A stretch of 64,000 bases of DNA, taken from Streptomyces sp. NBC_00102 (lineage in GTDB: Bacteria > Actinomycetota > Actinomycetes > Streptomycetales > Streptomycetaceae). The translations under genes were made by a program, and so were the position numbers. The notes under the pieces are model-generated. The model was not told the origin of the DNA and made no database searches. It saw only the letters and a list, made by a program, of their open reading frames with translations. The DNA is taken from the NCBI RefSeq assembly GCF_026343115.1, contig NZ_JAPEMC010000001.1, forward strand, positions 3,410,001 to 3,474,000. Reading direction: 5' to 3'. Position 1 is the stretch's first letter. Each line of letters opens with the position of its first letter. Positions 51,813 through 60,363 of this stretch are shown here, piece by piece.

Positions 51813-53435
51813 TCAGTTCGGGTCTCCCGTCGAGACGCTCAGCTCGATGTGGGCGCCCTGCGGGTCGATGGCGGTGCCGGCGGTCGGGAACTGCTTGACG
51901 ACCTGGTCCTCGGCGTAGGTGTTGCCGGGCTCCTCGATCACCTTGAGGGTCCATCCGGCGGCGTCGGCGCAGGCCTTCGCGGAGAGCAGGTCCTTGTAGA
52001 CGAAGTCCGGTGCGGAGACCTTCTCGGGGTCGCGGACGTCCGTGCTCGGTTTGGTGCAGTCCTGGGTGTCCATCGTCCGGTTGCGCTCGGGGCCCTTGTG
52101 CTCCGCGGCGACGGCCGGGGCGCTGCTGCCGCCGGTGTCGTCGGTGGCCTCCGGTTCGTCGTTCCCGCCTCCGCCGAGGAGGAGGACCGCCGCCAGGCCG
52201 GCGACGGCGACGAGGGCGACGGCGGCGGAGCCCAGGATCACCCCGTTCCGGCGGGGCTTGCCGGCACCGGGGCCCACAGCGCCGCCGGAGGCGGTCTGGG
52301 CCACGGCGTACGGCGGCGGGGTCTGCTGGTACGCGGGAGGGGCAGTCTGCGGGTAGCCGTAACCGGGCGCCTGGGTCGGGACCCCGTAGGGGCCGGGCTG
52401 GTGCGGCTGGGGCTGCTGGTGCGCCGGGTACGGGGTCTGGATGCCGTACGGGGTGGGCGGGGCCTGCTGGTCCACCGGCGGGAAGACCGCGGCGCCGACG
52501 CCCGCCCCGCTGTTCGCGGGGCCGCCGGCGACGATCACCGGGGCGGCGGCCGGGCCCTGGGCGTTCAGCACCCGGAAGACCTCGTCGCGCATCGCGGCGG
52601 CGCTGGGGAAGCGTTCGTTCGGGTTCTTCCGCAGCGCGCGGGCGACGAGGGCGTCCACCGCGGGGGAGACGGACCGGTTGAGGGTGGACGGGGCCGGCGG
52701 CTGCTCCTGGACGTGCGCGTACGCGATGGCGAGCGCCGACTCCGCGTCGAAGGGGAGGCGTCCGGTGAGCAGCTGGAAGAGCATGATGCCGACCGAGTAG
52801 AGGTCGGAGCGGGCGTCCACGCCCCGGCCGAGGGCCTGCTCGGGGGAGAGGTACTGGGGTGTGCCGACGACCATGCCGGTCTGGGTCATCGAGGTGACGC
52901 CGGACTGCATGGCGCGGGCGATGCCGAAGTCCATGACCTTGACGACGCCACGCTTGGTGATCATGACGTTGCCGGGCTTGATGTCGCGGTGGACGAGCCC
53001 CATCTCGTGGCTGGTCTCCAGGGCGGCCAGCACGTCCGCGGTCACCTTGAGGGCCTTGTCCGTGGGCATCGCGCCGTGGGTGGCGACGTCCTCGCGCAGC
53101 ACCGAGCCGAGCGGCAGGCCCTCGACGTACTCCATGACGATGTACGGCATCAGGGCGCCGCCGAGTTCGTCCTCGCCGGTGTCGAAGACGGAGACGATGT
53201 TGGTGTGCTGGAGCTTCGCGACGGCCTGGGCCTCGCGGCGGAACCGCTCGCGGAAGGACTGTTCGCGTCCGAGCTCGGTGTGCAGGGTCTTGATCGCCAC
53301 CTGGCGGTCGAGTGCCGCGTCGTAGGCGAGGTAGACGGAGGCCATGCCGCCCTCGCCGAGCAGGTCGCGGAGCTGGTACCGCCCTCCTGCGACGGCTCCG
53401 CCCGCGTAGCGCCCGTGCGAACCGTCCTGGCTCAT
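51813..53435 (-). CDS. Membrane Ser/Thr protein kinase with one PASTA-like domain
   Basis: A 540-residue Hanks-type kinase. Kinase domain (about 18-285): GEGGMASVY, Lys near 49, HRDIKPGNV, DFGIARA and the activation loop MTQTGMVVGTPQYLSPEQ. A Pro/Gln/Tyr-rich linker leads to a membrane helix (about 398-425) and an external domain of about 110 residues ending in a PASTA-like unit (YKDLLSAKACADAAGWTLKVIEEPGNTYAEDQVVKQFPTAG). It resembles streptomycete PkaF-type kinases. GGGGAGCAAG precedes the ATG. A second kinase gene is divergent. Confidence 0.93.
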   Translation of the reverse strand: MSQDGSHGRYAGGAVAGGRYQLRDLLGEGGMASVYLAYDAALDRQVAIKTLHTELGREQSFRERFRREAQAVAKLQHTNIVSVFDTGEDELGGALMPYIVMEYVEGLPLGSVLREDVATHGAMPTDKALKVTADVLAALETSHEMGLVHRDIKPGNVMITKRGVVKVMDFGIARAMQSGVTSMTQTGMVVGTPQYLSPEQALGRGVDARSDLYSVGIMLFQLLTGRLPFDAESALAIAYAHVQEQPPAPSTLNRSVSPAVDALVARALRKNPNERFPSAAAMRDEVFRVLNAQGPAAAPVIVAGGPANSGAGVGAAVFPPVDQQAPPTPYGIQTPYPAHQQPQPHQPGPYGVPTQAPGYGYPQTAPPAYQQTPPPYAVAQTASGGAVGPGAGKPRRNGVILGSAAVALVAVAGLAAVLLLGGGGNDEPEATDDTGGSSAPAVAAEHKGPERNRTMDTQDCTKPSTDVRDPEKVSAPDFVYKDLLSAKACADAAGWTLKVIEEPGNTYAEDQVVKQFPTAGTAIDPQGAHIELSVSTGDPN

Positions 53436-53850
53436 GACTTGCTCCCCCTCGGCGCGCCGACGACGCGTGGCCCCTGTTTCGCGGGCATCGCGGAAATCGC
53501 GGGAATCGCGCGAACCTGTCCCGAAATTTCGGTGAACAGCGGGCGCCGGTGCCCTGATGTCCGCGAAGATCCCTACTACGGGCCAAGTCTGCCCGAGGGG
53601 TGGGACACGTCAAGTCGGGTACTGGTTCCGTGACCCTGACCACATGAACCGTCTCGGAAGCGTTACAGGAACCGCCCGGAATGTGCCCCTGCGGCACGCC
53701 GGACGATCGGATGACCGGTTTCGGTCCGGATCTGGGCGCGCGGCGGAGGCTGTAGCGTGGCGTGGCAATGCAGCTGCCCATTCAGCTGATGCAGGTACCA
53801 GGCACCGTGAGGACCCGCGGACGCGCGGACAGATACGACGGCGAGGACTG
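53436..53850. other. Divergent promoter region of two kinase genes
   Basis: 415 bases. Three tandem 9-base units (TCGCGGAAA, TCGCGGGAA, TCGCGCGAA) lie at 53488-53514, followed by the 12-base palindrome CCGAAATTTCGG at 53521-53532. GCGAGGAC serves the rightward gene. TGTAGCGT near 53750 may be a -10 element for it. No gene is convincing here. Confidence 0.5.
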
Positions 53851-55467
53851 ATGGCACCCGATTCCGAAGCAAACGGCGGCGGAGTCTCGGATGGCACCGA
53901 CTCCTGGGGCGTCGGCGGCGTCGTCGGGGACGGCCGTTACCGGATGACCCACCGGCTCGGCCGGGGCGGCATGGCGGAGGTCTACGCGGCGGAGGACGTC
54001 CGGCTCGGGCGTACCGTCGCGGTGAAGCTGCTCCGCTCCGATCTCGCCGAGGACCCGGTTTCCAAGGCGCGGTTCACCCGCGAGGCACAGTCGGTGGCCG
54101 GGCTCAACCACCATGCGATCGTCGCCGTGTACGACTCCGGCGAGGACGTCGTGGGCGGTCAGACCGTCCCCTACATCGTGATGGAGCTGGTCGAGGGCCG
54201 CACCATCCGTGAGCTGCTGATCAGCGCGGAGGCGCCGCCTCCCGAGCAGGCGCTCATCATCGTCTCGGGGGTGCTGGAGGCTCTGGCCTACTCGCACCAG
54301 CACGGCATCGTGCACCGGGACATCAAGCCCGCGAACGTCATCATCACGAACTCCGGCGCCGTCAAGGTGATGGACTTCGGCATCGCCCGTGCGCTGCACG
54401 GCGCGCAGTCGACGATGACGCAGACCGGCATGGTCATGGGCACACCGCAGTACCTCTCCCCGGAGCAGGCGCTCGGCAAGGCCGTCGACCACCGCTCCGA
54501 CCTGTACGCGACCGGCTGCCTGCTGTACGAACTGCTGGCGCTGCGACCCCCGTTCACCGGGGAGACGCCGCTGTCGGTGGTGTACCAGCACGTCCAGGAC
54601 ATCCCGGTGCCGCCCTCCGACGTCTCGGACGCGGTGCCGCCGGAGCTGGACGGTCTGGTGATGCGTTCGCTCGCGAAGGAGCCGGACGACCGGTTCCAGA
54701 GCGCGGAGGAGATGCGCGGCCTGGTCCAGTACGGCCTGCAGATGCTCCAGGCTCAGGGTGGGCACACCGGCACGTGGAACACCGGGCCGGTCGCCGGGTA
54801 CGACGGCGGTCATGCCCAGACGCAGGGTTTCGCCGGTGCGACCCAGGTGATGGGGGCCGGCGGCTACGCCTCGCACGGGGACACCTCGAAGGGGCCGATC
54901 CTGCCCCCGATGAACCCGGACGACGGCGGCTACGGCGGCGGCTACAACGGCTACGGCAACGGTCAGGGCGGCAACGGCGCCGGCAAGAGCAAGATGTGGC
55001 TGCTCGCGGTGCTGGCACTGATCGCGATCGGTGTCGGGGTCGCGCTCGCCGTCAACGCGGCGAGCGGCGGCGGCACCGACAAGGACAAGGTGGAGACCAC
55101 CACGTCGAGTTCGCCGTCCCAGGAGGAGACCTCGGCCACGCCGAGCGACGAGCCGACCGAGGAGTCGCAGGCGCCCGAGGACTCCTCGGGCGGGAAGTCG
55201 CAGTGGTCCCAGGACCCGACCTGGACGCCGACTCCGACGCAGTCGCAGCCTTCGTACACGCCGCAGCCGACGCAGACGACGCAGGCACCCTCCACGTCGT
55301 CGGGCGGGGACGACTCCGGCTCCACGGGCGAGGCCACCACGGAGCCGACCGCGGACCCGACGGACGACGACGACGAGGGCTCGGGCTCCCTGGGCGGCCT
55401 CGTCGGAGGCGGCGGCACCACCACCGAACCCACCGATTCGACGAGCGCGGCAGGCTCCACCACCTGA
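53851..55467 (+). CDS. Membrane Ser/Thr protein kinase with Ser/Thr/Pro-rich outer tail
   Basis: A 538-residue kinase. Kinase domain (about 28-290): GRGGMAEVYAAED, VAVKLLR, HRDIKPANVI, DFGIARALHG, GMVMGTPQYLSPEQ. A Gly/Tyr-rich linker, a membrane helix (about 372-395) and an external tail of about 140 residues rich in Thr, Ser, Pro, Gln and acidic residues follow; no PASTA domain is present, unlike its neighbours. The tail looks like a glycosylatable wall-spanning stalk. It may form a regulated pair with the divergent kinase (inference). Confidence 0.93.
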   Translation: MAPDSEANGGGVSDGTDSWGVGGVVGDGRYRMTHRLGRGGMAEVYAAEDVRLGRTVAVKLLRSDLAEDPVSKARFTREAQSVAGLNHHAIVAVYDSGEDVVGGQTVPYIVMELVEGRTIRELLISAEAPPPEQALIIVSGVLEALAYSHQHGIVHRDIKPANVIITNSGAVKVMDFGIARALHGAQSTMTQTGMVMGTPQYLSPEQALGKAVDHRSDLYATGCLLYELLALRPPFTGETPLSVVYQHVQDIPVPPSDVSDAVPPELDGLVMRSLAKEPDDRFQSAEEMRGLVQYGLQMLQAQGGHTGTWNTGPVAGYDGGHAQTQGFAGATQVMGAGGYASHGDTSKGPILPPMNPDDGGYGGGYNGYGNGQGGNGAGKSKMWLLAVLALIAIGVGVALAVNAASGGGTDKDKVETTTSSSPSQEETSATPSDEPTEESQAPEDSSGGKSQWSQDPTWTPTPTQSQPSYTPQPTQTTQAPSTSSGGDDSGSTGEATTEPTADPTDDDDEGSGSLGGLVGGGGTTTEPTDSTSAAGSTT

Positions 55468-55503
55468 CCCCGGGGCCCCCGCCGGGGCGGAGACGTAAGG
55501 CGC

Positions 55504-56571
55504 TCACCCCGTGAACGCCTCGTTCACCGCCTCGTACTCCCGGGTCCACCACACCACCAGGGCCGACACCGCAGGGAACTGCGGGTCGGCCCTTCGGTCT
55601 CCCAGGGCGTAGCGCCACCGCAATATCCAGAAGTCGTTGAGCCGCTCCCACCAGACCCGGTGCACGGCGTCGGCGAGTTCGGCCGAGCTGACGCCGGCGG
55701 CCTCGCGGTAGGCGCGTGCGTACGCCTTGACCTTGTCCAGTTCCAGTTTTCCGGCCGGCTGGACGAAGAAGATCGCGGCGGCGCGTACGGCTTCCTCGGC
55801 GCGCGGCTGCACGCCGAGCCGGTCCCAGTCGACGATCGCCACCGGGTCGCTGCCCCGGTAGAGCAGGTTCAGCGGGTGGAAGTCGCCGTGGACCCAGCCG
55901 TGGGCGGGGCCGACGGGGGTGGGCGGGCGCCGGTGGGCGTGACGTTCCAGCAGGGCCCGGCGTTCGACGAGGCGGTGCACGGCCAACTCGTCGAAGGCGT
56001 CCAGCGGGGTGTCGCGGGGGCGTACGCCGCGTGCCGCGTCGAGCAGTTCGTCGATGAGGGCGAAGGTGTCGGCCGGGTCGGGGCTGCCGTGTCCGCGCCG
56101 TGTGGCCGGGGTGCCGCTGCCGGGGCCCATGACCTGTTCGAGACCGGTGTGTACGGCTCCGAGGAGCGCCCCGAGACGCGTGGACTGGTCGGGGGTGAGC
56201 TGGGCGCCGACGCGGTGGCGGCCGTCGACCCAGGGGTGCAGGGCGAAGCAGTGGCCGTCGATCACCGTGACGGTCTCGCCGTCGGCGTCCGCCAGCGGGG
56301 GTGCGACGGGGACGCCGATCGACTGGAGGCGCTGGGTCGCCCGGTGCTGGCGGGCGATGAGGGAGCGTTCGCCGGTGGCGTCGTCGAGGTGCTGCTTGTC
56401 CAGGTGGTGCTTGAGGAAGTACGCGCCGCGCGTGGTGGAGACGCGGTACCCGTGGTTGAGCAGTCCCTTGGTGATCGGCTCGCAGGCGAGCGGTTCACCG
56501 ACCGCGGGATAGCGGCGCATGACCTCGCCGACCGGAGGCTGGGGAGGATGGGTTACATATGAGCGCGGCAC
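55504..56571 (-). CDS. Aminoglycoside-phosphotransferase-fold kinase
   Basis: A 355-residue small-molecule kinase of the APH/choline kinase/homoserine kinase II superfamily. The catalytic loop is VHGDFHPLNLL and the metal-binding motif IVDWDRLGV; KGLLNHGYRVSTTRGAYFLKHH is the N-lobe nucleotide region. The substrate cannot be deduced; many streptomycete members are not resistance proteins. The GTG at 56571 or the ATG at 56520 may be the start. A 15-base gap separates it from the PNPOx-like gene upstream, so the two are likely one operon. Confidence 0.88.
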   Translation of the reverse strand: MPRSYVTHPPQPPVGEVMRRYPAVGEPLACEPITKGLLNHGYRVSTTRGAYFLKHHLDKQHLDDATGERSLIARQHRATQRLQSIGVPVAPPLADADGETVTVIDGHCFALHPWVDGRHRVGAQLTPDQSTRLGALLGAVHTGLEQVMGPGSGTPATRRGHGSPDPADTFALIDELLDAARGVRPRDTPLDAFDELAVHRLVERRALLERHAHRRPPTPVGPAHGWVHGDFHPLNLLYRGSDPVAIVDWDRLGVQPRAEEAVRAAAIFFVQPAGKLELDKVKAYARAYREAAGVSSAELADAVHRVWWERLNDFWILRWRYALGDRRADPQFPAVSALVVWWTREYEAVNEAFTG

Positions 56572-56586
56572 TTACCAGATGGTAGA

Positions 56587-57012
56587 TCACGCAACGTGGC
56601 CCGGATGCGGACTTGAATTCCAGTCCAAAGTGTGCACAGAGGCGAACTGCGGGTGCAGCCGTAGATACACCGGATCAAAGGCCTGACCGTCGACCTCGGC
56701 GGGCAGGGCGCCGAAACGGGCGCGCTGGACGCGGGTGGGTTCCAGCAGTTCGGCGGTGGCGGTGAGCTGCACGGTCCACAGGGCACGGGTGCCCGGGGCG
56801 GCGGTGCTCAGGTTGTCGGCGCCGTACGCGACGACGCTGCCGTCGCAGGCCTCGTGATGGCCGAGGCCGCCGTGCATGCGCAACACGAGATGCCCGTCGC
56901 ACACGATGTGACGGGCGAGGGCCAGCAGCGGGAGCGCACGCCTGCTGGTTGCCAGCCGGCCGTACGGGACCCGGTCCAGCAACTCGATGGCCTGCGATTC
57001 CTCTGGAGACAT
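56587..57012 (-). CDS. Pyridoxamine 5'-phosphate oxidase-fold flavin/heme-binding protein
   Basis: A 141-residue split-barrel protein. SPEESQAIELLDRVPYGRLATS, followed by LPLLALARHIVCDGHLVLRMH and ALWTVQLTATAELLEP, is the PNPOx-like pattern of small flavin- or F420-binding proteins. Whether it is an enzyme or a binding protein is not visible. Start chosen at the ATG 57012 with GGAAGG immediately upstream; a GTG three codons earlier is possible. Confidence 0.82.
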   Translation of the reverse strand: MSPEESQAIELLDRVPYGRLATSRRALPLLALARHIVCDGHLVLRMHGGLGHHEACDGSVVAYGADNLSTAAPGTRALWTVQLTATAELLEPTRVQRARFGALPAEVDGQAFDPVYLRLHPQFASVHTLDWNSSPHPGHVA

Positions 57013-57172
57013 GCCTTCCACTGTCCGATGGCGCCCGGCCCCCGGGTAAGGGCCGGCGGCCCCGTGCACACCGGGACTTAGGGCCTCTGTCGGTCGGCGG
57101 TCGGGCCCGCGGGCACCGGTGGCGCCGCCGGTGGGGGTGACAGCGGCAGCGTCAGTGGGGCTGACAGCGGGG

Positions 57173-57835
57173 TCAGCGCTGCTCTTCCGCCTGGATGCGG
57201 GCGACGTACGCGGCGGCCTGCGAGCGGCGCTCCATGCCGAGCTTCGACAGGAGGCTGGAGACGTAGTTCTTGATGGTCTTCTCCGCGAGGTGCAGGCGCT
57301 CGCCGATGACGCGGTTGGTGAGCCCCTCGCCGATCAGGTCGAGGATCTTGCGCTCCTGGTCGGTCAGGTTGGCGAGCTTGTCGTCACCCTTGCTGTCCTT
57401 GCCGTCGCGCAGCCGGGCCAGCACCCGCGCGGTGGCCGCCGGGTCGAGCAGCGACTTTCCGGCCGCCACGTCGCGTACCGCGCTCAGCAGCTCGTTGCCC
57501 CGGATCGCCTTCAGCACGTACCCCGAGGCCCCGGCCATGATCGCGTCGAACAGGGCCTCGTCGTCCGCGTACGAGGTGAGCATCAGGCACTTGATGTTCT
57601 CGTTCCGGGAGCGGATCTCCCGGCACACCTCCACCCCGCTGCCGTCCGGCAGGCGCACGTCCAGGACGGCCACGTCGGGGCGGGTGGCGGGGATGCGGAC
57701 CAGGGCGTCGGCGGCGGTACCGGCCTCGCCGACCACCTCGATGTCGTCCTCCACCGCGAGCAGGTCGTGGACGCCTCGACGGACTACCTCGTGATCGTCG
57801 AGTAGAAATACGGTGATTTTTCCGTCTTCGGACAC
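57173..57835 (-). CDS. Orphan NarL/FixJ-type response regulator
   Basis: A 220-residue response regulator. Receiver domain (about 5-120) with DDHE, the phosphoacceptor Asp in [11 protein letters not shown] and the conserved Lys in [10 protein letters not shown] LuxR-type HTH (about 150-215, [48 protein letters not shown]) binds DNA. No histidine kinase gene is adjacent. Orphan regulators at this locus in Streptomyces have been linked to antibiotic production. It diverges from the second bkd operon across a 380-base region containing an AT-rich inverted repeat. The GTG at 57835 is the probable start. Confidence 0.93.
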   Translation of the reverse strand: MSEDGKITVFLLDDHEVVRRGVHDLLAVEDDIEVVGEAGTAADALVRIPATRPDVAVLDVRLPDGSGVEVCREIRSRNENIKCLMLTSYADDEALFDAIMAGASGYVLKAIRGNELLSAVRDVAAGKSLLDPAATARVLARLRDGKDSKGDDKLANLTDQERKILDLIGEGLTNRVIGERLHLAEKTIKNYVSSLLSKLGMERRSQAAAYVARIQAEEQR

Positions 57836-57997
57836 ATTCGCAGTCTCACACACTCCGCTTCGCCGCGCTCCCCCCTGCGCCGGATTCCCTCTTCCCCGCG
57901 CTTCCCCGCACCGGATTCCCCGGGATAACGTGCCGTTGTTCCGGCGGCCTGCAAGGCTGTTACCAGTGCTGTGACCAGCGAGAGTTCGAGTTTTTCG

Positions 57998-58028
57998 CGA
58001 TTTACTTGGAAATCCAAGCAAAATCGCA
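57998..58028. promoter_or_regulatory. AT-rich 31-bp inverted repeat, candidate operator
   Basis: GCGATTT...CTTGGA-AA-TCCAAG...AAAATCGC: the inner arms CTTGGA (58006-58011) and TCCAAG (58014-58019) are perfect, and outer arms GCGATTT and AAATCGC pair with one extra base. It lies midway between the response regulator (start 57835) and the E1alpha gene (start 58215), in otherwise GC-rich DNA. Confidence 0.6.
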
Positions 58029-58214
58029 GGTCAGAGAGGGTTTCGCGTATATGCGACCCACTGGGTAACGTGCCTGTGACAGGGCGCTCGCCGGGGCACC
58101 TGTCACGCCTGTTCCCGGCCGAGCGGCACCCACCCCGTGCACGGGTCCGGACACAGGCGAGCCGCACTGGTTCCCGGCAGACCCCGGGGTCCGGACCGAC
58201 GGAGGAGCACGCAC

Positions 58215-59369
58215 GTGACCGTGGAGAGCACTGCCGCGCGTAAGCCGCGACGCAGTAGCAGCAGCAGGCGCACCAGCGCCGCGAAGGCACCACAGAGTTC
58301 CGAGCCTCAGCTCGTACAGCTCCTGACGCCCGAGGGCGAGCGTGTGGAGCACCCCGATTACAGCATCGACCTCTCCCCCGAGGAGCTGCGCGGGCTGTAC
58401 CGGGACATGGTGCTCACCCGCCGTTTCGACTCCGAGGCGACCGCCCTGCAGCGCCAGGGCGAGCTCGGCCTGTGGGCCTCGCTGCTGGGCCAGGAGGCCG
58501 CGCAGATCGGTTCCGGCCGGGCGCTGCGCGACGACGACTACGTCTTCCCCACCTACCGCGAGCACGGTGTCGCCTGGTGCCGGGGCGTGGACCCGACGAA
58601 CCTGCTCGGCCTGTTCCGCGGGGTGAACCACGGCGGCTGGGACCCGGCGAGCAACAACTTCCACCTGTACACGCTGGTCATCGGCTCGCAGACGCTGCAC
58701 GCCACCGGCTATGCCATGGGTGTCGCCAAGGACGGCGGCGACTCCGCCGTGGTCGCGTACTTCGGTGACGGCGCCACCAGCCAGGGCGACGTGGGCGAGG
58801 CGTTCACCTTCGCCGCGGTCTACAACGCCCCGGTGGTGTTCTTCTGCCAGAACAACCAGTGGGCGATCTCCGAGCCCACCGCCCGCCAGACCCGGGTGCC
58901 GCTCTACCAGCGCGCCCAGGGCTACGGCTTCCCCGGTGTCCGGGTCGACGGCAACGACGTGCTCGCCTGCCTCGCGGTGACCAAGGCTTCGCTGGAGCGG
59001 GCCCGCAGCGGAGAGGGCCCCACGCTCGTGGAGGCGTTCACCTACCGCATGGGCGCGCACACCACCTCCGACGACCCGACGAAGTACCGGGCCGACGAGG
59101 AGCGTGCCGCGTGGGAGGCGAGGGACCCGATCCTGCGGCTGCGCACGTACCTGGAGAAGCAGAAGTTCGCGGACGAGGCCTTCTTCACCGCGCTGGAGGC
59201 GGAGAGCGAGGCGCTCGGCAAGGGCGTGCGTGAGGCCGTCCGTGCCATGCCGGACCCCGAGCCGATGGCGATGTTCGACCACGTCTACGCCGACGGGTCC
59301 TCGCTCGTCGACGAGGAGCGCGCCGAGTTCATCGCCTACCAGGCATCGTTCGTCGAGGAGGGGAACTGA
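58215..59369 (+). CDS. bkdA: 2-oxoacid dehydrogenase E1 alpha subunit (second cluster)
   Basis: A 384-residue thiamine-diphosphate enzyme subunit. The TPP motif is GDGATSQGDVGEAFTFAAVYNAPVVFFCQNN; YRMGAHTTSDDPTKY is the phosphorylation-loop equivalent. The first 40 residues are a basic Ser/Arg-rich extension. GGAGGAG lies 7 bases before the GTG at 58215. It is a diverged paralogue of the E1alpha at 40455 and lacks the Gln-rich tail. First gene of an E1alpha-E1beta-E2 operon with no E3. Confidence 0.94.
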   Translation: MTVESTAARKPRRSSSSRRTSAAKAPQSSEPQLVQLLTPEGERVEHPDYSIDLSPEELRGLYRDMVLTRRFDSEATALQRQGELGLWASLLGQEAAQIGSGRALRDDDYVFPTYREHGVAWCRGVDPTNLLGLFRGVNHGGWDPASNNFHLYTLVIGSQTLHATGYAMGVAKDGGDSAVVAYFGDGATSQGDVGEAFTFAAVYNAPVVFFCQNNQWAISEPTARQTRVPLYQRAQGYGFPGVRVDGNDVLACLAVTKASLERARSGEGPTLVEAFTYRMGAHTTSDDPTKYRADEERAAWEARDPILRLRTYLEKQKFADEAFFTALEAESEALGKGVREAVRAMPDPEPMAMFDHVYADGSSLVDEERAEFIAYQASFVEEGN

Positions 59370-59371
59370 CC

Positions 59372-60352
59372 ATGGCCGCGGAAAAGATGTCCATCGCGAA
59401 GGCGCTCAACGAGTCGCTGCGCCACGCCCTCGACACCGACCCCAAGGTCCTGATCATGGGTGAGGACGTCGGCAAGCTCGGCGGCGTCTTCCGGATCACC
59501 GACGGGCTCCAGAAGGACTTCGGCGAGGGACGGGTGATCGACACCCCGCTCGCCGAGTCCGGCATCGTCGGCACGGCGATCGGCCTGGCCCTGCGCGGCT
59601 ACCGGCCCGTCGTCGAGATCCAGTTCGACGGCTTCGTGTTCCCCGCGTACGACCAGATCGTCACGCAGCTCGCGAAGATGCGCGCCCGTTCGCTCGGCAA
59701 GATCAAGCTGCCCGTCGTGGTGCGCATCCCCTACGGCGGCGGCATCGGCGCGGTCGAGCACCACAGCGAATCGCCCGAGTCGCTGTTCGCACACGTCTCC
59801 GGCCTGAAGGTCGTCTCGCCTTCGAACGCGCACGACGCCTACTGGATGATGCAGCAGGCTCTCCAGAGCGACGACCCGGTGATCTTCTTCGAGCCGAAGC
59901 GGCGCTACTGGGACAAGGGCGAGGTCGACACCGAGACCATTCCGGTCCCGCTGCACCGCGCCGTCACCGTCCGCGAGGGCAGTGACCTCACGCTCGTCGC
60001 GTACGGGCCGATGGTGAAGGTCTGCCTGGAGGCCGCCGCGGCGGCCGAGGAGGAGGGACGGTCGGTCGAGGTCCTGGACCTGCGGTCGATGTCCCCGATC
60101 GACTTCGACGCCATCCAGGCCTCGGTCGAGAAGACCGGCCGGCTGGTCGTCGTGCACGAGGCCCCGGTCTTCTACGGCTCCGGCGCGGAGATCGCCGCCC
60201 GGATCACCGAGCGCAGCTTCTACCATCTCGAAGCACCGGTCCTGCGGGTCGGCGGCTACCACGTCCCGTACCCGCCGGCCCGGCTGGAGGACGAGTACCT
60301 GCCGGGTCTCGACCGGGTGCTCGACGCCGTCGACCGCTCGCTGGCGTACTGA
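59372..60352 (+). CDS. bkdB: 2-oxoacid dehydrogenase E1 beta subunit (second cluster)
   Basis: A 326-residue E1beta. Typical motifs: IMGEDVGKLGGVFRITDGL, DTPLAESGIVGTAIGLALRGYRPVVEIQFDGFVFPAYDQ, RIPYGGGIGAVEHHSESPES. Its start is 2 bases after the E1alpha stop, with GAGGAGGGG upstream. It aligns along its whole length with the E1beta at 41690. Confidence 0.96.
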   Translation: MAAEKMSIAKALNESLRHALDTDPKVLIMGEDVGKLGGVFRITDGLQKDFGEGRVIDTPLAESGIVGTAIGLALRGYRPVVEIQFDGFVFPAYDQIVTQLAKMRARSLGKIKLPVVVRIPYGGGIGAVEHHSESPESLFAHVSGLKVVSPSNAHDAYWMMQQALQSDDPVIFFEPKRRYWDKGEVDTETIPVPLHRAVTVREGSDLTLVAYGPMVKVCLEAAAAAEEEGRSVEVLDLRSMSPIDFDAIQASVEKTGRLVVVHEAPVFYGSGAEIAARITERSFYHLEAPVLRVGGYHVPYPPARLEDEYLPGLDRVLDAVDRSLAY

Positions 60353-60363
60353 GGAGAGGGGTC

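Noticed and set aside
50700..53633. A 977-codon open frame on the plus strand
   Set aside because: It is antisense to the secreted protein and kinase genes, which carry clear domains on the minus strand.
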